NCBI GenBank assembly: GCA_024707265.1
Contig: JANQAB010000003.1
Span: 992,001 to 1,056,000 of the forward strand
Direction of reading: 5' to 3'
Origin: Sporocytophaga sp.
Lineage (GTDB): Bacteria > Bacteroidota > Bacteroidia > Cytophagales > Cytophagaceae
Length of the DNA stretch: 64,000 bases
Numbering within the stretch: position 1 is the first letter of the stretch; each line of letters begins with the position of its first letter. Of the stretch, positions 38,295 to 48,890 are shown piece by piece. The notes under the pieces are model-generated. The model searched no databases, was not told the origin of the DNA, and saw only the letters and a list, made by a program, of their open reading frames with translations. A program made the translations under genes and the position numbers.

Positions 38295-40962
38295 ATGAGA
38301 AGAAGTATACAGTTACTCTTAGCCTCAATTGTTTTATTAACTGCTACCATTGCCCACTCCCAGGACCAGTGCAAAGTAGTAGGCTGGGCCACTCAGAACG
38401 GTAGCGTAACCGGAGGAGGTTCCGCAACCCCTAAAGTTGTTAGCACTTATGCAGATTTGAAATCCGCGCTCACTACAGCTTCAGTAAAAGTAGTACATGT
38501 ACAAGGTACAATCACCTTCCCTACCAATGGCCGCATCACCATTCAGGACCAGACCGGAAAAACCATCATCGGACTGCCAAATTCCAAAATGGTTTCAGTA
38601 GACATGACAGCAAGCGGATCAGGAATTTTTTATATCAAGAGATGTACAAACTTTATCATGCGTAACCTGACATTTGAAGGTCCGGGAGCCTATGATGCTG
38701 ACGGTAATGATAACCTTACTCTTGAAAACTGTCAGAATTTCTGGGTAGACCATTGTGATTTCAGAGATGGGATGGATGGAAATTTTGACATCAAAACAGC
38801 TTCTGACTATATATCTGTAACCTGGTGTAAATTCAGTTATCTAAAACCACCAAAGTCAGGCGGCTCCGGAGGATCTAACGACCATAGATATACAAACCTT
38901 ATCGGGAGTTCTGATGGCGCTACCGGTGATGATGGAAAATTGAGAGTTACATTTCAATACTGCTGGTGGGGACAAGGATGTGTAGAAAGAATGCCCCGGG
39001 TTCGCTTTGGGAAAATACATCTTGTAAATAATCTCTTTAACAGCACAGTTTCTAAAAGCTGTATCAGGGCAGGATACAAGGCCGATCTATTAATAGAAAG
39101 CAATGTTTTCATCGGTGTAACCAAACCAATTGATCTTTACGAAAATGACTTTAAGGCTGTCACAGAAAGAAACAACATATTCACCAATACCAGTGGAAAT
39201 ACAAAGGGTAGCGGAACTGCATTTACACCTCCTTATTCTCTAACTATTTCAGCTGCAAGTAATGTACAAAACCTTGTTACGAATACTTCCTGCGGAGCTG
39301 GTGCTACGCTTGACGGACCTACGCAATGTGGTTGCGGAACTCCACCGGTAAATCAATCTCCTACTGCAACTATAAATTCATCTGCATCTACTGTTTGTGC
39401 CGGAACAAAAATAACGTTAACTGCCACTGCAAACGATTCAGACGGGAGTATTTCAAAAGTTGATTTTTACAACGGCTCAACCTTGTTAGGCTCTGACAAT
39501 TCATCACCTTATACTTTTGACTATACTCCTGGTTCTGCAGGTACTCTATCTCTTAAAGCGGTGGCAACTGACAACGCAAATGCTACAGGTGAGTCTTCTG
39601 TTATAACTGTAACCGTATCAGCATTGCCGACAGCCATCATAACTTCAGCCACAAGCAGTTTCTGTGAAGGAGAATCTGTTGTTCTGACTTCAAGCTCAGG
39701 AGCTTCCTATATCTGGAAGAATGGAAGTTCACAGGTAGGAACCGGTTCGACCTATGCTGCCAAAACTGCCGGTGCATATACTGTCGAAGTCACTAATTCC
39801 AATGGCTGCAAAGCTACTTCAGCAGTAAAACAAATTTCCGTAAATGCACTACCTACAGCGATTATCACAGCTACGGCAAGCAGCTTTTGTGAAGGAGCTT
39901 CCGTAACACTTACAGCAAGCTCAGGATCTTCTTACAGATGGTTGAACGGATCAGTTCAGGTAGGAACCTCATCTACTTACGAGGCTAATACTGCAGGAGC
40001 GTATACAGTAGAGATTACTGACCCCAATGGATGCAAGGCGACTTCTCAGGTGAAACAGATTTCCGTAAATGCATTACCTACAGCTAATATTACAGCTCCG
40101 GCAAGCAGCTTCTGTGAAGGGGCTTCCATAACACTTACAACCAACTCAGGATCTTCTTATAGATGGTTGAACGGATCAACTCAGGTGGGAACCGCATCTA
40201 CCTACACTGCTAATACGGCAGGAGCATATTCAGTTGAGATTACTGACGCCAATGGATGCAAGGCGACTTCTCAGGTAAAACAGATTTCTGTACATACCCT
40301 GCCTACAGCTGTCATCACTGCCCCATCCAGCAGCTTCTGTCAAGGTGAATCTCTTATTCTTACAGCCAGCCCTGGAGGTACTTCCTATCAGTGGTATGAA
40401 GGACAAAGTAAAAAAGGTGTAAATCCTCTCTATGAAACAAAATCGGCAGGAATTTATACTGTGGAAATAACAGATGCTAACGGATGCAAAGCAACTTCAG
40501 CGCCTGCTCAGATTAATGAAATCCCTTCGGAAGTATGGTATCAGGATACAGATAACGATGGACAGGGAGATGCTGAAAATTCTCTTAGCGCATGCGCACA
40601 GCCTGTAGGTTATGTTGCCACAGCTGGTGATGAATGTCCTAATGACCCGGATAAACTAGTTCCCGGAAATTGCGGCTGCAATAAATCTGAAACGGAATGT
40701 GTGACATCAACAACAGGTGCTATAAAGTCCGGCTTCAGTGTCTCACCTCTGCCATTTGACAACTTCACGTCTATAAGTCTTGAAAATAAAGGATCCATAG
40801 AGTCCATCACCATCATATCTGCTTCAGGAGCCATAGCAGAAAAAAATTACAGGGATTCATTCAAATGAAATTATTATAGGCGAAACACTTGCTCCTGGAT
40901 TCTATTCAGTAATCGTTCAGACTGAAACGGAAATTATTTCAACAAAGATTATCAAGAGATAA
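38295..40962 (+). CDS. PL1 pectate lyase with Ig-like repeats and T9SS sorting domain (frameshifted near its end)
   Basis: Secreted enzyme cleaving polygalacturonate by beta-elimination. Signal peptide 1-22; PL1 beta-helix about 25-345 with WVDHCDF (150-156), DGNFDIK (161-167) and the catalytic ERMPRVRFGKIHLVNN (231-246). A Big/Ig-like domain follows (about 350-440). Then come four near-identical 76-residue modules (442-745; SSFCEGxSxxLT ... YTVEITDxNGCKATS) and a thrombospondin-3-like DTDNDGQGD segment. The open frame ends at 40868. Removing one A from the A7 run at 40840-40846 continues it through GETLAPGFYSVIVQTE to IIKR at 40962, completing the T9SS domain (888 aa). Confidence 0.93.
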
Positions 40963-41057
40963 TCGGGATTTATCAGATTAATAAGATTTGTATTCTTAGA
41001 AACTATAATTCTCTAAATACTTGTAAACGCAATTCAGTATTCAAACTAAAGATTTTG

Positions 41058-42050
41058 AATCTGGATTTATGGGATTTATCAGATTAACAGGATTAGTTTT
41101 TCTTAGAAATTTACACTTCTCTAGACTTGTAACCTTTATTCAATATTCAAATTAAAAAAGTAAACCCAATTTCAGCACCAGGCAGAAAATCAAATCCAAT
41201 AAATCCATTAATCCCATAAATCCCGATTCAAAATTAGAATCTGGATTTATGGGATTTATCAGATTAACAGGATTAGTATTCTTAAAAACTATAACTCTCT
41301 AAATACTTGTAAACACATCTCAGTATTCAAACTAAAGATTTTGAATCTGGATTTAAAGGATTAATCAGATTAACTAGATTAGTTTTTTTTATCAACTACA
41401 ATTTGCAGACCTTGTAAGCTCATTTCAGTATTCAAACTAAAAACTGTAAACAAATTTCAGTACCGGGCTGAAATCAAATCCAATAAATCCATTAATCCTA
41501 TAAATCCCGATTCAAAATTAAATCTGGATTAATGGGATTAATCAGATTAACTAGATTCGTTTTTTTTATCAACTACAATTTGCAGACCTTGTAAACTCAT
41601 TTCAGTATTCAAACTAAAAACTGTAAACAAATTTCAGTACCGGGCTGAAATCAAATCCAATAAATCCATTAATCCTATAAATCCCGATTCAAAATTAAAT
41701 CTGGATTAATGGGATTAATCAGATTAACTAGATTAGTTTTTTTTATCAACTACAATTTGCAGACCTTGTAAGCTCATTTCAGTATTCAAACTAAAAACTG
41801 TAAACAAATTTCAGTACCGGGCTGAAATCAAATCCAATAAATCCATTAATCCTATAAATCCCGATTCAAAATTAGAATCTGGATTTATGGGATTTATCAG
41901 ATTAACAGGATTAGTTTTTTTTATCAACTACAATTTGCAGACCTTGTAAGCTCATTTCAGTATTCAAACTAAAAACTGTAAACAAATTTCCGCACCAGGC
42001 TGAAATCAAATCCAATAAATCCATTAATCCAATTAATCCCGATGCATCAT
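41058..42050. repeat. Tandem repeat array, ~177 bp unit
   Basis: The motif AATCTGGATT[TA]A recurs at 41058, 41238, 41344, 41521, 41698 and 41876, spacings 180, 106, 177, 177 and 178 bp. The units from 41344 on are nearly identical. Each junction carries an imperfect inverted repeat: AATCC-TATAAATCCCGATTC faces GAATCTGGATTTATGGGATT, so a strong hairpin forms once per unit. There is no coding potential. The array lies directly upstream of the GxxExxY gene. The whole 40963-42121 gap is repeat or unassigned. Confidence 0.88.
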
Positions 42051-42121
42051 TAACAGAAAATTATTAGATTCGGGGCTTATTGAGATATAAGTATTAATCC
42101 AGTTATAATTTTTAACCAGCT

Positions 42122-42508
42122 ATGAAAGAATCCATTAAAGACAAATTAACATTTGAAATTATAGGATGTGCTATGAAAGTACATTCAACACTAGGCAATG
42201 GCTATCAGGAAGTGATATATCAGAATGCCTTGGCAATTGAATTAAGAAAATCGAAAATAGATTTCGTACGAGAGAAAGAAATGCCCATATATTATGATGG
42301 AGAAGAGATAGGAACAAGGCGAGCCGACTTCTTAATTGAAAACAAAGTAATTGTAGAGCTTAAAGCAAAAATAAAACTAGAAGATGTGCATCTTGCTCAA
42401 GGTTTAAATTATTTGGTCGCTTATAATATGGATAAAGGATTGTTACTTAATTTCGGAGCAAGAAGTCTAGAAGTTAAAAGGCTTCGAAATCCAAGAAAAA
42501 ATGAATGA
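42122..42508 (+). CDS. GxxExxY protein (PD-(D/E)XK nuclease-like)
   Basis: A 128 aa protein of the GxxExxY family, often present in several copies in Bacteroidota and other environmental bacteria. The name motif is GYQEVIY, inside LGNGYQEVIYQNAL near residue 30. A PD-(D/E)XK-like core follows: RRADFLIENKVIVELKA gives the Asp and the E-x-K. It is predicted to be a small nuclease, but no activity is established that I know of. It stands alone, right after the tandem array, and its start codon follows a typical short leader. Confidence 0.93.
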   Translation: MKESIKDKLTFEIIGCAMKVHSTLGNGYQEVIYQNALAIELRKSKIDFVREKEMPIYYDGEEIGTRRADFLIENKVIVELKAKIKLEDVHLAQGLNYLVAYNMDKGLLLNFGARSLEVKRLRNPRKNE

Positions 42509-42583
42509 CCCAGATTATTGAATTTAGTATAATCTATCACTCCCACAAATCTTAAATTTGACAGCAATATTTGTAATAACTAT

Positions 42584-42805
42584 ATGAAAAACGAATACCG
42601 CAAAAATATCAAACCCGGAATGGAAGTAGAGATCATTCTAAAAAAAGATCAGACAACCGGACAACTTACCAATGGAATCGTAAAAGCCATTCTTACCAGC
42701 TCCCTCCACCATTCAAGAGGAATAAAGGTTAAACTGGATGATGGACAAGTAGGCAGGGTACAAAAAATTCTTACTGATGAGATAGGAAATCCTCTGGAAG
42801 ATTAA
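42584..42805 (+). CDS. YwbE family protein
   Basis: A 73 aa basic protein: IKPGMEVEIILKKDQTTGQLTNGIVKAILTSS, then HHSRGIKVKLDDGQVGRVQKIL. These are hallmarks of the YwbE family, a small beta-barrel (KOW/SH3-like) protein of unknown role found in Bacillota and Bacteroidota. Full family length, monocistronic, 75 bp after the GxxExxY gene. Confidence 0.92.
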   Translation: MKNEYRKNIKPGMEVEIILKKDQTTGQLTNGIVKAILTSSLHHSRGIKVKLDDGQVGRVQKILTDEIGNPLED

Positions 42806-42976
42806 CAATCCTTATAAGAATTTTAATGTAAAACCGATCATCAACAATCTCAAAGCCAGATCTAACGTTGAAACTAAAGTTAGTATCGGTCTTAGTTTAG
42901 ATTTTATTATAACTTAATTGAATTAGCTTATATTCTGAATCATAGAATAAACATTACTTTAAATTTTACTTTTGAG

Positions 42977-43915
42977 ATGAAAGCCTTACTTCACATAGTA
43001 CTTATTACCTTTCTAATTTCCGCATGCAATTCTCAAAATATAACCACAGACGTTCAGGAGGTTTCAGGCAAAACAGGTAGCAGTAACGAAAGTACTTCCG
43101 GAAATCTGCCCTATGACTTAAATAAGCCATCCATGACTTATACCCTTCCTGAAATTTTAAATGAGGTATCAGGAGTAACGTTCATTGACTCAGATCGTTT
43201 GGCCTGCGTTCAGGATGAAATAGGCACAGCATTCATTTATAATATCAATAACAAAGCAATTGAACACGAACATAAGTTTGACCAAGATGGAGATTTTGAA
43301 GGGGTGACCTATACCAATAAATCCCTTTATGTATTGCGCAGCGATGGCAGATTAACAGAGTGGGATAATTTCAACGTTCATACAGGAGGCAAAAAAATTC
43401 AGCATATCACCCCTTTACTACAAACATCCAATAACGAAGGACTATGTTACGACAGCTTGCAAAACAGGCTTCTGATAGCCGGAAAAAGCAAACCCGCTGA
43501 CAATAAATCAGAGCGATATATTTATGAATATGATCTGATTAAAAAGGAATTTGTTTCAGAACCTGCATACAGGATCAATTTGAATGAAATAGAAAAATTT
43601 GCCCTGAAATTCAATATTGAACAGCCTAAAGAATATACAGCAAAAGGCAAGTTAAAGCCGTTTAACTTTCGCCCTTCAGATCTTGCTGTTCACCCACTGA
43701 CTAAAGAAATCTATGTATTATCTGCTGCAGATAATTTATTGATCGTAATTGACAGGACAGGCAACATCAAATACATTTCAAAACTAAACCCAGATTTGTT
43801 CCCAAAAGCAGAAGGGATAGCTTTTTCACCAAATGGAACAATGCTTATTTCTAATGAAGGCAAGGAAAAAATGGCCACCATTCTTATTTTCCAACCTACT
43901 CAGAATAAACATTAA
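42977..43915 (+). CDS. SdiA-regulated-like lipoprotein
   Basis: A 312 aa protein with a lipoprotein signal (MKALLHIVLITFLISAC; Cys17). The mature domain is a beta-propeller of the SdiA-regulated family: LNEVSGVTFIDSDRLACVQDEIGTAFIY, DGDFEGVTYTNKSLYVLRSDG, NNEGLCYDSLQNRLLIAGK, FRPSDLAVHPLTKEIYVLSA, PKAEGIAFSPNGTMLISNEG. In Salmonella a homologue is controlled by SdiA, but nothing here suggests quorum sensing. Probably a periplasmic or surface lipoprotein. Confidence 0.88.
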   Translation: MKALLHIVLITFLISACNSQNITTDVQEVSGKTGSSNESTSGNLPYDLNKPSMTYTLPEILNEVSGVTFIDSDRLACVQDEIGTAFIYNINNKAIEHEHKFDQDGDFEGVTYTNKSLYVLRSDGRLTEWDNFNVHTGGKKIQHITPLLQTSNNEGLCYDSLQNRLLIAGKSKPADNKSERYIYEYDLIKKEFVSEPAYRINLNEIEKFALKFNIEQPKEYTAKGKLKPFNFRPSDLAVHPLTKEIYVLSAADNLLIVIDRTGNIKYISKLNPDLFPKAEGIAFSPNGTMLISNEGKEKMATILIFQPTQNKH

Positions 43916-44047
43916 AATCCTAAAACCCAAAAATACCTCATAAGTAACAAATAGTTAAGCATTTTTCAAAAGGTAGGCAACGTGAAAGGACATTTATAAA
44001 GTCTTAGTCACAAGCACAACTATACCTTAAATCTTAACAAAAAACGT

Positions 44048-45718
44048 ATGAAGTATTTTTTCCTTCATTTTCTATTACTTTCCAGTGCACTTTGTTTTGC
44101 ACAAGTAAATTTCACTTCTTCCAATCTTCCGATTATTTTGTTGGAGACAAACGGTCAGACAATTCCGGATGAGCCGAAAATAAGTGCGACCATGAAGATC
44201 ATATACAATGGTCAGGGAGTCCGCAATCAGGTTAACAACACCCAGTTTAACTTTGTGGGAAACATTGGAATAGAACTTCGCGGGAACAGTTCACAATATT
44301 TTGATCAGAAACAATATGGATTGGAAACCCGTGATGCTGCCGGAGAGAACCTGGACACTTCATTATTGGGAATGCCATCAGAAAAAGACTGGGTTTTATA
44401 TGCCCCCTGGAACGACATCTCAATGGTTCGTAACGTTCTGGCCTATCATTTGTGGAACAAAATGGATCATTGGGGCCCAAGAACCCGTATGGTTGAACTG
44501 GTACTAAACGGTGACTATCAGGGTGTATATGTATTAACAGAAAGTATAAAACGTGGTGACTACAGAGTAAAAACTGCTTCTCTTAAAGCCAAAGACATTT
44601 CCGGAATTGATCTCACCGGAGGATACATCATGAAGATTGATGCCCAAAACAGTCCTGATGACAAAGCTTTTAATTCAACTGTACCCGGAGTAGTTTCCGG
44701 CAGTGGAGGCTTTGGAGGCACACCTTCCACCACCGTTACATGGCTGTATCATTATCCGGAATCTAAAAACATCCAGCCCGCTCAGGAAGAATATATTCGA
44801 AAATATATTGACACCGTCGAAACGCTTATTCAATCACCCAACTTCAATGACCCTGTAAACGGATACGGAAAGTATATCAGCTTACAATCCTTCCTGGATT
44901 ACTTTATACATACCGAAGTGAGCCTAAACTCAGACGGTTTTAAAAGAAGCGCCTTCTTCTATAAAGAAAAAATGCAAAAGGACGGGACGAAAGGAAAGCT
45001 AAAAGCCGGTCCTGTCTGGGATCTGAATCTGGCTTACGGAAACTGTAATTTCTGCAAAGGGAATCAGGTTACAGCCTGGGTTCATAAAGGGTGTGAAACA
45101 CTTCCCGTACCAGCCATGTGGGGTAGGCTTCTGCAGGATCCCAAATTTGCCAATGAAGTTAAATGCAGATATATGGAGCTTCGCCAGGGTATATTGAGTG
45201 ATGCTTACATCCACTCCTTTATTGATGCTTATGCTGATACCCTCAATGAAGCACAGGCTCGTCATTTCAGCAAATGGACAAAATTATTTCAAACCAACGG
45301 TGGTGGCGGATTTCCGGGATTCCCTGGTGGAGATCTTTGGTTCAGCGCCTATCGCGTAACTTCCTACGCAGCTGAAATTGATACTTTAAAAAAATGGTTT
45401 ACTGCCAGGTTAAAATTTCTGGATAATAATTTACCAGGAACCTGTGTCATTACATCAAATGCACAGAAGTCTCAGTTCCATAATTTACAGGTCTTACCTA
45501 ACCCTGCTGATGATATGTTAGTAATTGAATCAGATGAAAGGATCACTTCAGTCCAGTTGTTTTCATCTATAGGTCAATTGATAATTGATAAGACGATAAC
45601 AGGAAACGAAAACCGCTTAACAATAAGGGAAATTGAGGAATGTACTCCGGGAATTTATAGTCTGATTGTCCATGGCGAAGATGGAAAAATCGGCAAAAAG
45701 TTAATTATGGTTAAATAG
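44048..45718 (+). CDS. CotH-like kinase-fold protein with T9SS sorting domain
   Basis: A 556 aa secreted protein with signal peptide (MKYFFLHFLLLSSALCFAQ) and a CotH domain (about 60-400). Visible motifs are GIELRGNSSQYFDQKQYGLETRD, WVLYAPWNDISMVRNVLAYHLW, LVLNGDYQGVYVLTESIK, GGYIMKID and the metal-site-like GPVWDLNLAYGN. CotH proteins are atypical protein kinases first known from Bacillus spores; surface versions are common in Bacteroidota and cellulolytic bacteria. The last 75 residues (LQVLPNPADDMLVIES to KKLIMVK) are a T9SS sorting domain. Confidence 0.92.
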   Translation: MKYFFLHFLLLSSALCFAQVNFTSSNLPIILLETNGQTIPDEPKISATMKIIYNGQGVRNQVNNTQFNFVGNIGIELRGNSSQYFDQKQYGLETRDAAGENLDTSLLGMPSEKDWVLYAPWNDISMVRNVLAYHLWNKMDHWGPRTRMVELVLNGDYQGVYVLTESIKRGDYRVKTASLKAKDISGIDLTGGYIMKIDAQNSPDDKAFNSTVPGVVSGSGGFGGTPSTTVTWLYHYPESKNIQPAQEEYIRKYIDTVETLIQSPNFNDPVNGYGKYISLQSFLDYFIHTEVSLNSDGFKRSAFFYKEKMQKDGTKGKLKAGPVWDLNLAYGNCNFCKGNQVTAWVHKGCETLPVPAMWGRLLQDPKFANEVKCRYMELRQGILSDAYIHSFIDAYADTLNEAQARHFSKWTKLFQTNGGGGFPGFPGGDLWFSAYRVTSYAAEIDTLKKWFTARLKFLDNNLPGTCVITSNAQKSQFHNLQVLPNPADDMLVIESDERITSVQLFSSIGQLIIDKTITGNENRLTIREIEECTPGIYSLIVHGEDGKIGKKLIMVK

Positions 45719-45798
45719 CTATACTACTAGAAATAAGTAAAGATCGAGAACGACTATCAAATAACTAACGAAGACCACAACAAGAGTACCTGTACACA

Positions 45799-45841
45799 AG
45801 AAAGGCTGTTCCGTCAATGGATACAGCTTTTCTTTTTTTTG
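45799..45841 (+). terminator. Rho-independent terminator after the CotH-like gene
   Basis: AGAAAGGCTGT (45799-45809) pairs with ACAGCTTTTCT (45823-45833), with one G-T pair, and is followed by a T8 run. It lies about 80 bp after the CotH-like stop codon. The remaining 45842-46172 gap shows no feature. Confidence 0.85.
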
Positions 45842-46172
45842 TAATGAAGCCGGAGTTCCATTTTTGTGACTAAATACAAATCTTTAATTAACCACTTGCT
45901 GACGCGAAATACCTTTCCATTTTAAACACCACATAAGAGAATCCCGAAGCAATAGTTTTCGTTCGGAATTTTCCTTTTAGTTTCTTGTTATTTTAAATGG
46001 AAGGTTATAATGTGCTTTTTATTGGTAGAGGCAAATCACAGACAAGCTCAGAAGGCAGCTTTTTATACAACCATATACTCCTCTTTTTAAATATCATCCC
46101 TTTATGATATATTTCCGTAAGGATAAATGAATAATATAAACACATAGTTAGGAAGAAACTTGGCCATTGTAA

Positions 46173-46970
46173 ATGAAATATCTTGCATTCATACATATAC
46201 TTTTAACACCACCTCTTCTAGGGCAAAGCCTGCTAAAATTTTCTGCATTACATACTGGTGAAAATAGGTACGTGCAAAATCCATATTCAATTGATTTTGT
46301 TCATTTTTGCACAGATAGCATTAAAATTAATGATGGTATATATAATACTAACCTCAATAGCAGTGCTATTAAACTAGATTTGAACAGCCTGAAAATTCCA
46401 ATAGGAGAAATGGTAAATGTTAGCATTTATCACAAAGATTCTTGTAGACCAAAGTTTCTTAATCCTATGTCATCCCCCAAAACAAGTAAGATAAGATTTG
46501 ACTCATTAAAGCTTGATAAAGATGGAGTGCTGTCGTGGAAATGTTACAATGATTCTGTTGGTAGTAGACCTCCTTTAATAATTGAACAATTAAAATCCAA
46601 CAGGTGGGCTATGGTTTCCGAGGTCAATCAAAATTGGGACGCTGAAAATTACTATTCTACCAAGGTCAATTTCTCCCCGGGAACAAATAAGTTTAGAATT
46701 AATGGATATTCCAGTATTTCTGACAACGTATATTTTACTTCAACCATAAAACCTGTAAAATATAAGCTTTCAGCTAACAATCAAATGTTCATATTTGAAG
46801 ATTCAATTTTATTTGAATTACAAAATGAAAATGGATTTATGTATTTCCGAAGAGAAGGACAAAATGTAGATATAACCAGGCTAAGGAATGGAAATTATCA
46901 GATATGTTATGATAACGAAATAATAAAATTTAGTATCCGGAGAAAGAAAATACATCTGTCACAGCAATAG
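46173..46970 (+). CDS. Secreted hypothetical protein
   Basis: A 265 aa protein with signal peptide (MKYLAFIHILLTPPLLGQ). The mature part is beta-rich and has the look of a two-domain Ig-like protein (IPIGEMVNVSIYHKDSCRPKFLNP; LSWKCYNDSVGSRPPLIIEQLKSNRWAMVSEV; YSTKVNFSPGTNKFRINGYSS), ending RLRNGNYQICYDNEIIKFSIRRKK. I recognise no family. There is no T9SS domain, so it is probably periplasmic. Confidence 0.65.
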   Translation: MKYLAFIHILLTPPLLGQSLLKFSALHTGENRYVQNPYSIDFVHFCTDSIKINDGIYNTNLNSSAIKLDLNSLKIPIGEMVNVSIYHKDSCRPKFLNPMSSPKTSKIRFDSLKLDKDGVLSWKCYNDSVGSRPPLIIEQLKSNRWAMVSEVNQNWDAENYYSTKVNFSPGTNKFRINGYSSISDNVYFTSTIKPVKYKLSANNQMFIFEDSILFELQNENGFMYFRREGQNVDITRLRNGNYQICYDNEIIKFSIRRKKIHLSQQ

Positions 46971-47077
46971 ATATGGATAAATGACCTTGGCTGCTTGTGT
47001 AGGCAGAAGTTAAACCACAAACTACTCTAAAGACCTAGTCAATCATAGACACAGCAAGAATATAGAGACAATGTAAA

Positions 47078-47327
47078 ATGAAAGAAAAAAAAAGAAATAA
47101 TAATCGCAGTCACCATTGGATACATCAGCATGGTAATCTTATTGACCTATGACTATACTGATTGTTGCGGATTTATTTTGAAAGATTATTTAAAGTATAC
47201 ATTACCTGAAATTCTTTTATTTGGCTTATCCGTATGGGGAATACTTATATTTTTTATTTTAACAGGATTTGCGTTGGCAAATATTCTTATAATTCAATTT
47301 CTATATCGAAAATTCAAAAACCATTAA
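47078..47327 (+). CDS. Small two-helix membrane protein (frameshifted)
   Basis: From ATG at 47078 the reading is MKEKK, and removal of one A of the A9 run at 47085-47093 continues as EIIIAVTIGYISMVILLTY through to NH at 47327, 82 aa. Two hydrophobic helices (IIIAVTIGYISMVILLTY and LFGLSVWGILIFFILTGFALANILI) flank a short loop with CCGF. Without the repair only a Met at 47130, inside the first helix, is available. No family recognised. Confidence 0.55.
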
Positions 47328-47435
47328 TAGGAACTCTAATTGATGCCATCTCTTCAAGTGATGATATCAATTAATACGCACTATAAATTCAAAGACATTT
47401 CTACAGCTACATTGTACCACTAAATAGCCAGCTCA

Positions 47436-48290
47436 TTAAAACAATCTAACTACTCCCACCAAAGAAATCACCGGAAGACTCATATTTAACTTGCCTTTAA
47501 ATTGTCTTTGATGAATGTCTTTAATTGACATGTTCATATAATCCATCCTGAGTCCTATACCGATATTTTTTGTAAAGTGATATTCAATATAGGGCTTAAA
47601 AGTAAAATAAGTATAAGAGTATTTATTAAAAGGGGAAGCTGAAACTTTTACCGCTGCACGATAAAATACTTTTTTGGCCAAATACCCATACACGTCTAAT
47701 CCCACAATTGGATTTACAAACCATAATGCTCTTTCTACTGTGGCGTTTTTTACCTCATCATATAAGCGAAAGAATGCATGTGCTCCGGCAAGGCCAAATA
47801 ATGCGCCTAAGTTATATCGTCTATTCTTACTAAGCGGTTGTATGTAGGATAAGTTGCCTGCAAAGAAATTGAATCGTGAATGCACTTTTGTTCCACCCTC
47901 AAAGTTATGATTCCCCAAATGAATATCTTTTCCTAAAGTCGCTGATTTACTGCTCAGGACAAAATAAACATCAGATGTAAAACGATAAGAATTTTTCAAG
48001 GCAATCATCACGTTCAACTTAGGAACCAGATTATATCCATGATGCAATAAATCATTTTGTATATGTACCGGATTACCACCATTCTGATCATCTGCTAATC
48101 TCATACTGATAGAGGGAAATGCCAATGCGCCTCCCAGATGAAATGTTAATAAAGGAAGTTCTGCTTTTGTACTATCACTTCTATTGTCAATAAATGAAGA
48201 TGAACGATGATTACGCTTATAAGAAGTATACGCAACGAGGTCTGTAGATAACTGAACACAGAAAATAAGAATAAAAACTTTGATATACAT
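47436..48290 (-). CDS. Outer-membrane beta-barrel protein, hypothetical
   Basis: The start at 48290 (MYIKVFILIFCVQLSTDLVA) gives a signal peptide; the open frame extends 26 codons further up without one. The mature 284-residue form is strand-rich: LLTFHLGGALAFPSISMRLA, NLVPKLNVMIALKNSYRFTSDVYFVLS, FFAGNLSYIQPLS, and a last strand MSLPVISLVGVVRLF typical of outer-membrane barrels. No named family. The 600 bp to its right (48291-48890) hold no gene I can support. Confidence 0.6.
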   Translation of the reverse strand: MYIKVFILIFCVQLSTDLVAYTSYKRNHRSSSFIDNRSDSTKAELPLLTFHLGGALAFPSISMRLADDQNGGNPVHIQNDLLHHGYNLVPKLNVMIALKNSYRFTSDVYFVLSSKSATLGKDIHLGNHNFEGGTKVHSRFNFFAGNLSYIQPLSKNRRYNLGALFGLAGAHAFFRLYDEVKNATVERALWFVNPIVGLDVYGYLAKKVFYRAAVKVSASPFNKYSYTYFTFKPYIEYHFTKNIGIGLRMDYMNMSIKDIHQRQFKGKLNMSLPVISLVGVVRLF

Positions 48291-48890
48291 ATTACTACTG
48301 TGGTTCATTTTTAATGTATCAGCTAAAACATAAGAGAATAAATTTAGGCAAAAGTTATAGGATACCAAACCTCATTGGCAAGCTTTGAGTAATGGTAAAG
48401 CTTATCAGAGGTTAACCGTAGAGCATTTCTTTGAAGAATATCTCTGTTCACCCGAAACTTCCAATCAGGCAGTTTCAGATCTATTCATCTGAGTTATCTT
48501 TAAATTAATTGAAAGTAATTTCCTATTAGTCAGGCCCCGATAGTACAAATCCCAAAGCAATTTTCACTTTTTCAAGAAAAAAATCTTTTCGATGGACACC
48601 TTACTTTTTTCCCTTTCCCATTAATTAGTCCTTAATTCAATCAACTTCATGGAGACAAGAAAACATTACACCGAAAGCCACCGGAGCCATCTCATTATAT
48701 TTAGGTATACAAACTTGTGTTTTTTCTCCTATGCCAACATTATTTTCAAAAAACACAGAAAAAATCATACTATTATTCCCGTATTTATAGGTAACTTTAT
48801 ACTCTTTTTCAAGGAATTAAACATTTTATTAATCCGATCTATTCGGAAGATTTTCAAAACTAATTTTTGCTAAAACTTATCGGAAGCTTT

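Noticed and set aside
41058-42050. CRISPR array
   Set aside because: The unit is about 177 bp with repeat-like sequence throughout, not short repeats with unique spacers, and there are no cas genes.
48649-48873. 74 aa open frame upstream of the giant gene
   Set aside because: Overlaps the giant gene's leader and has no recognisable protein pattern.
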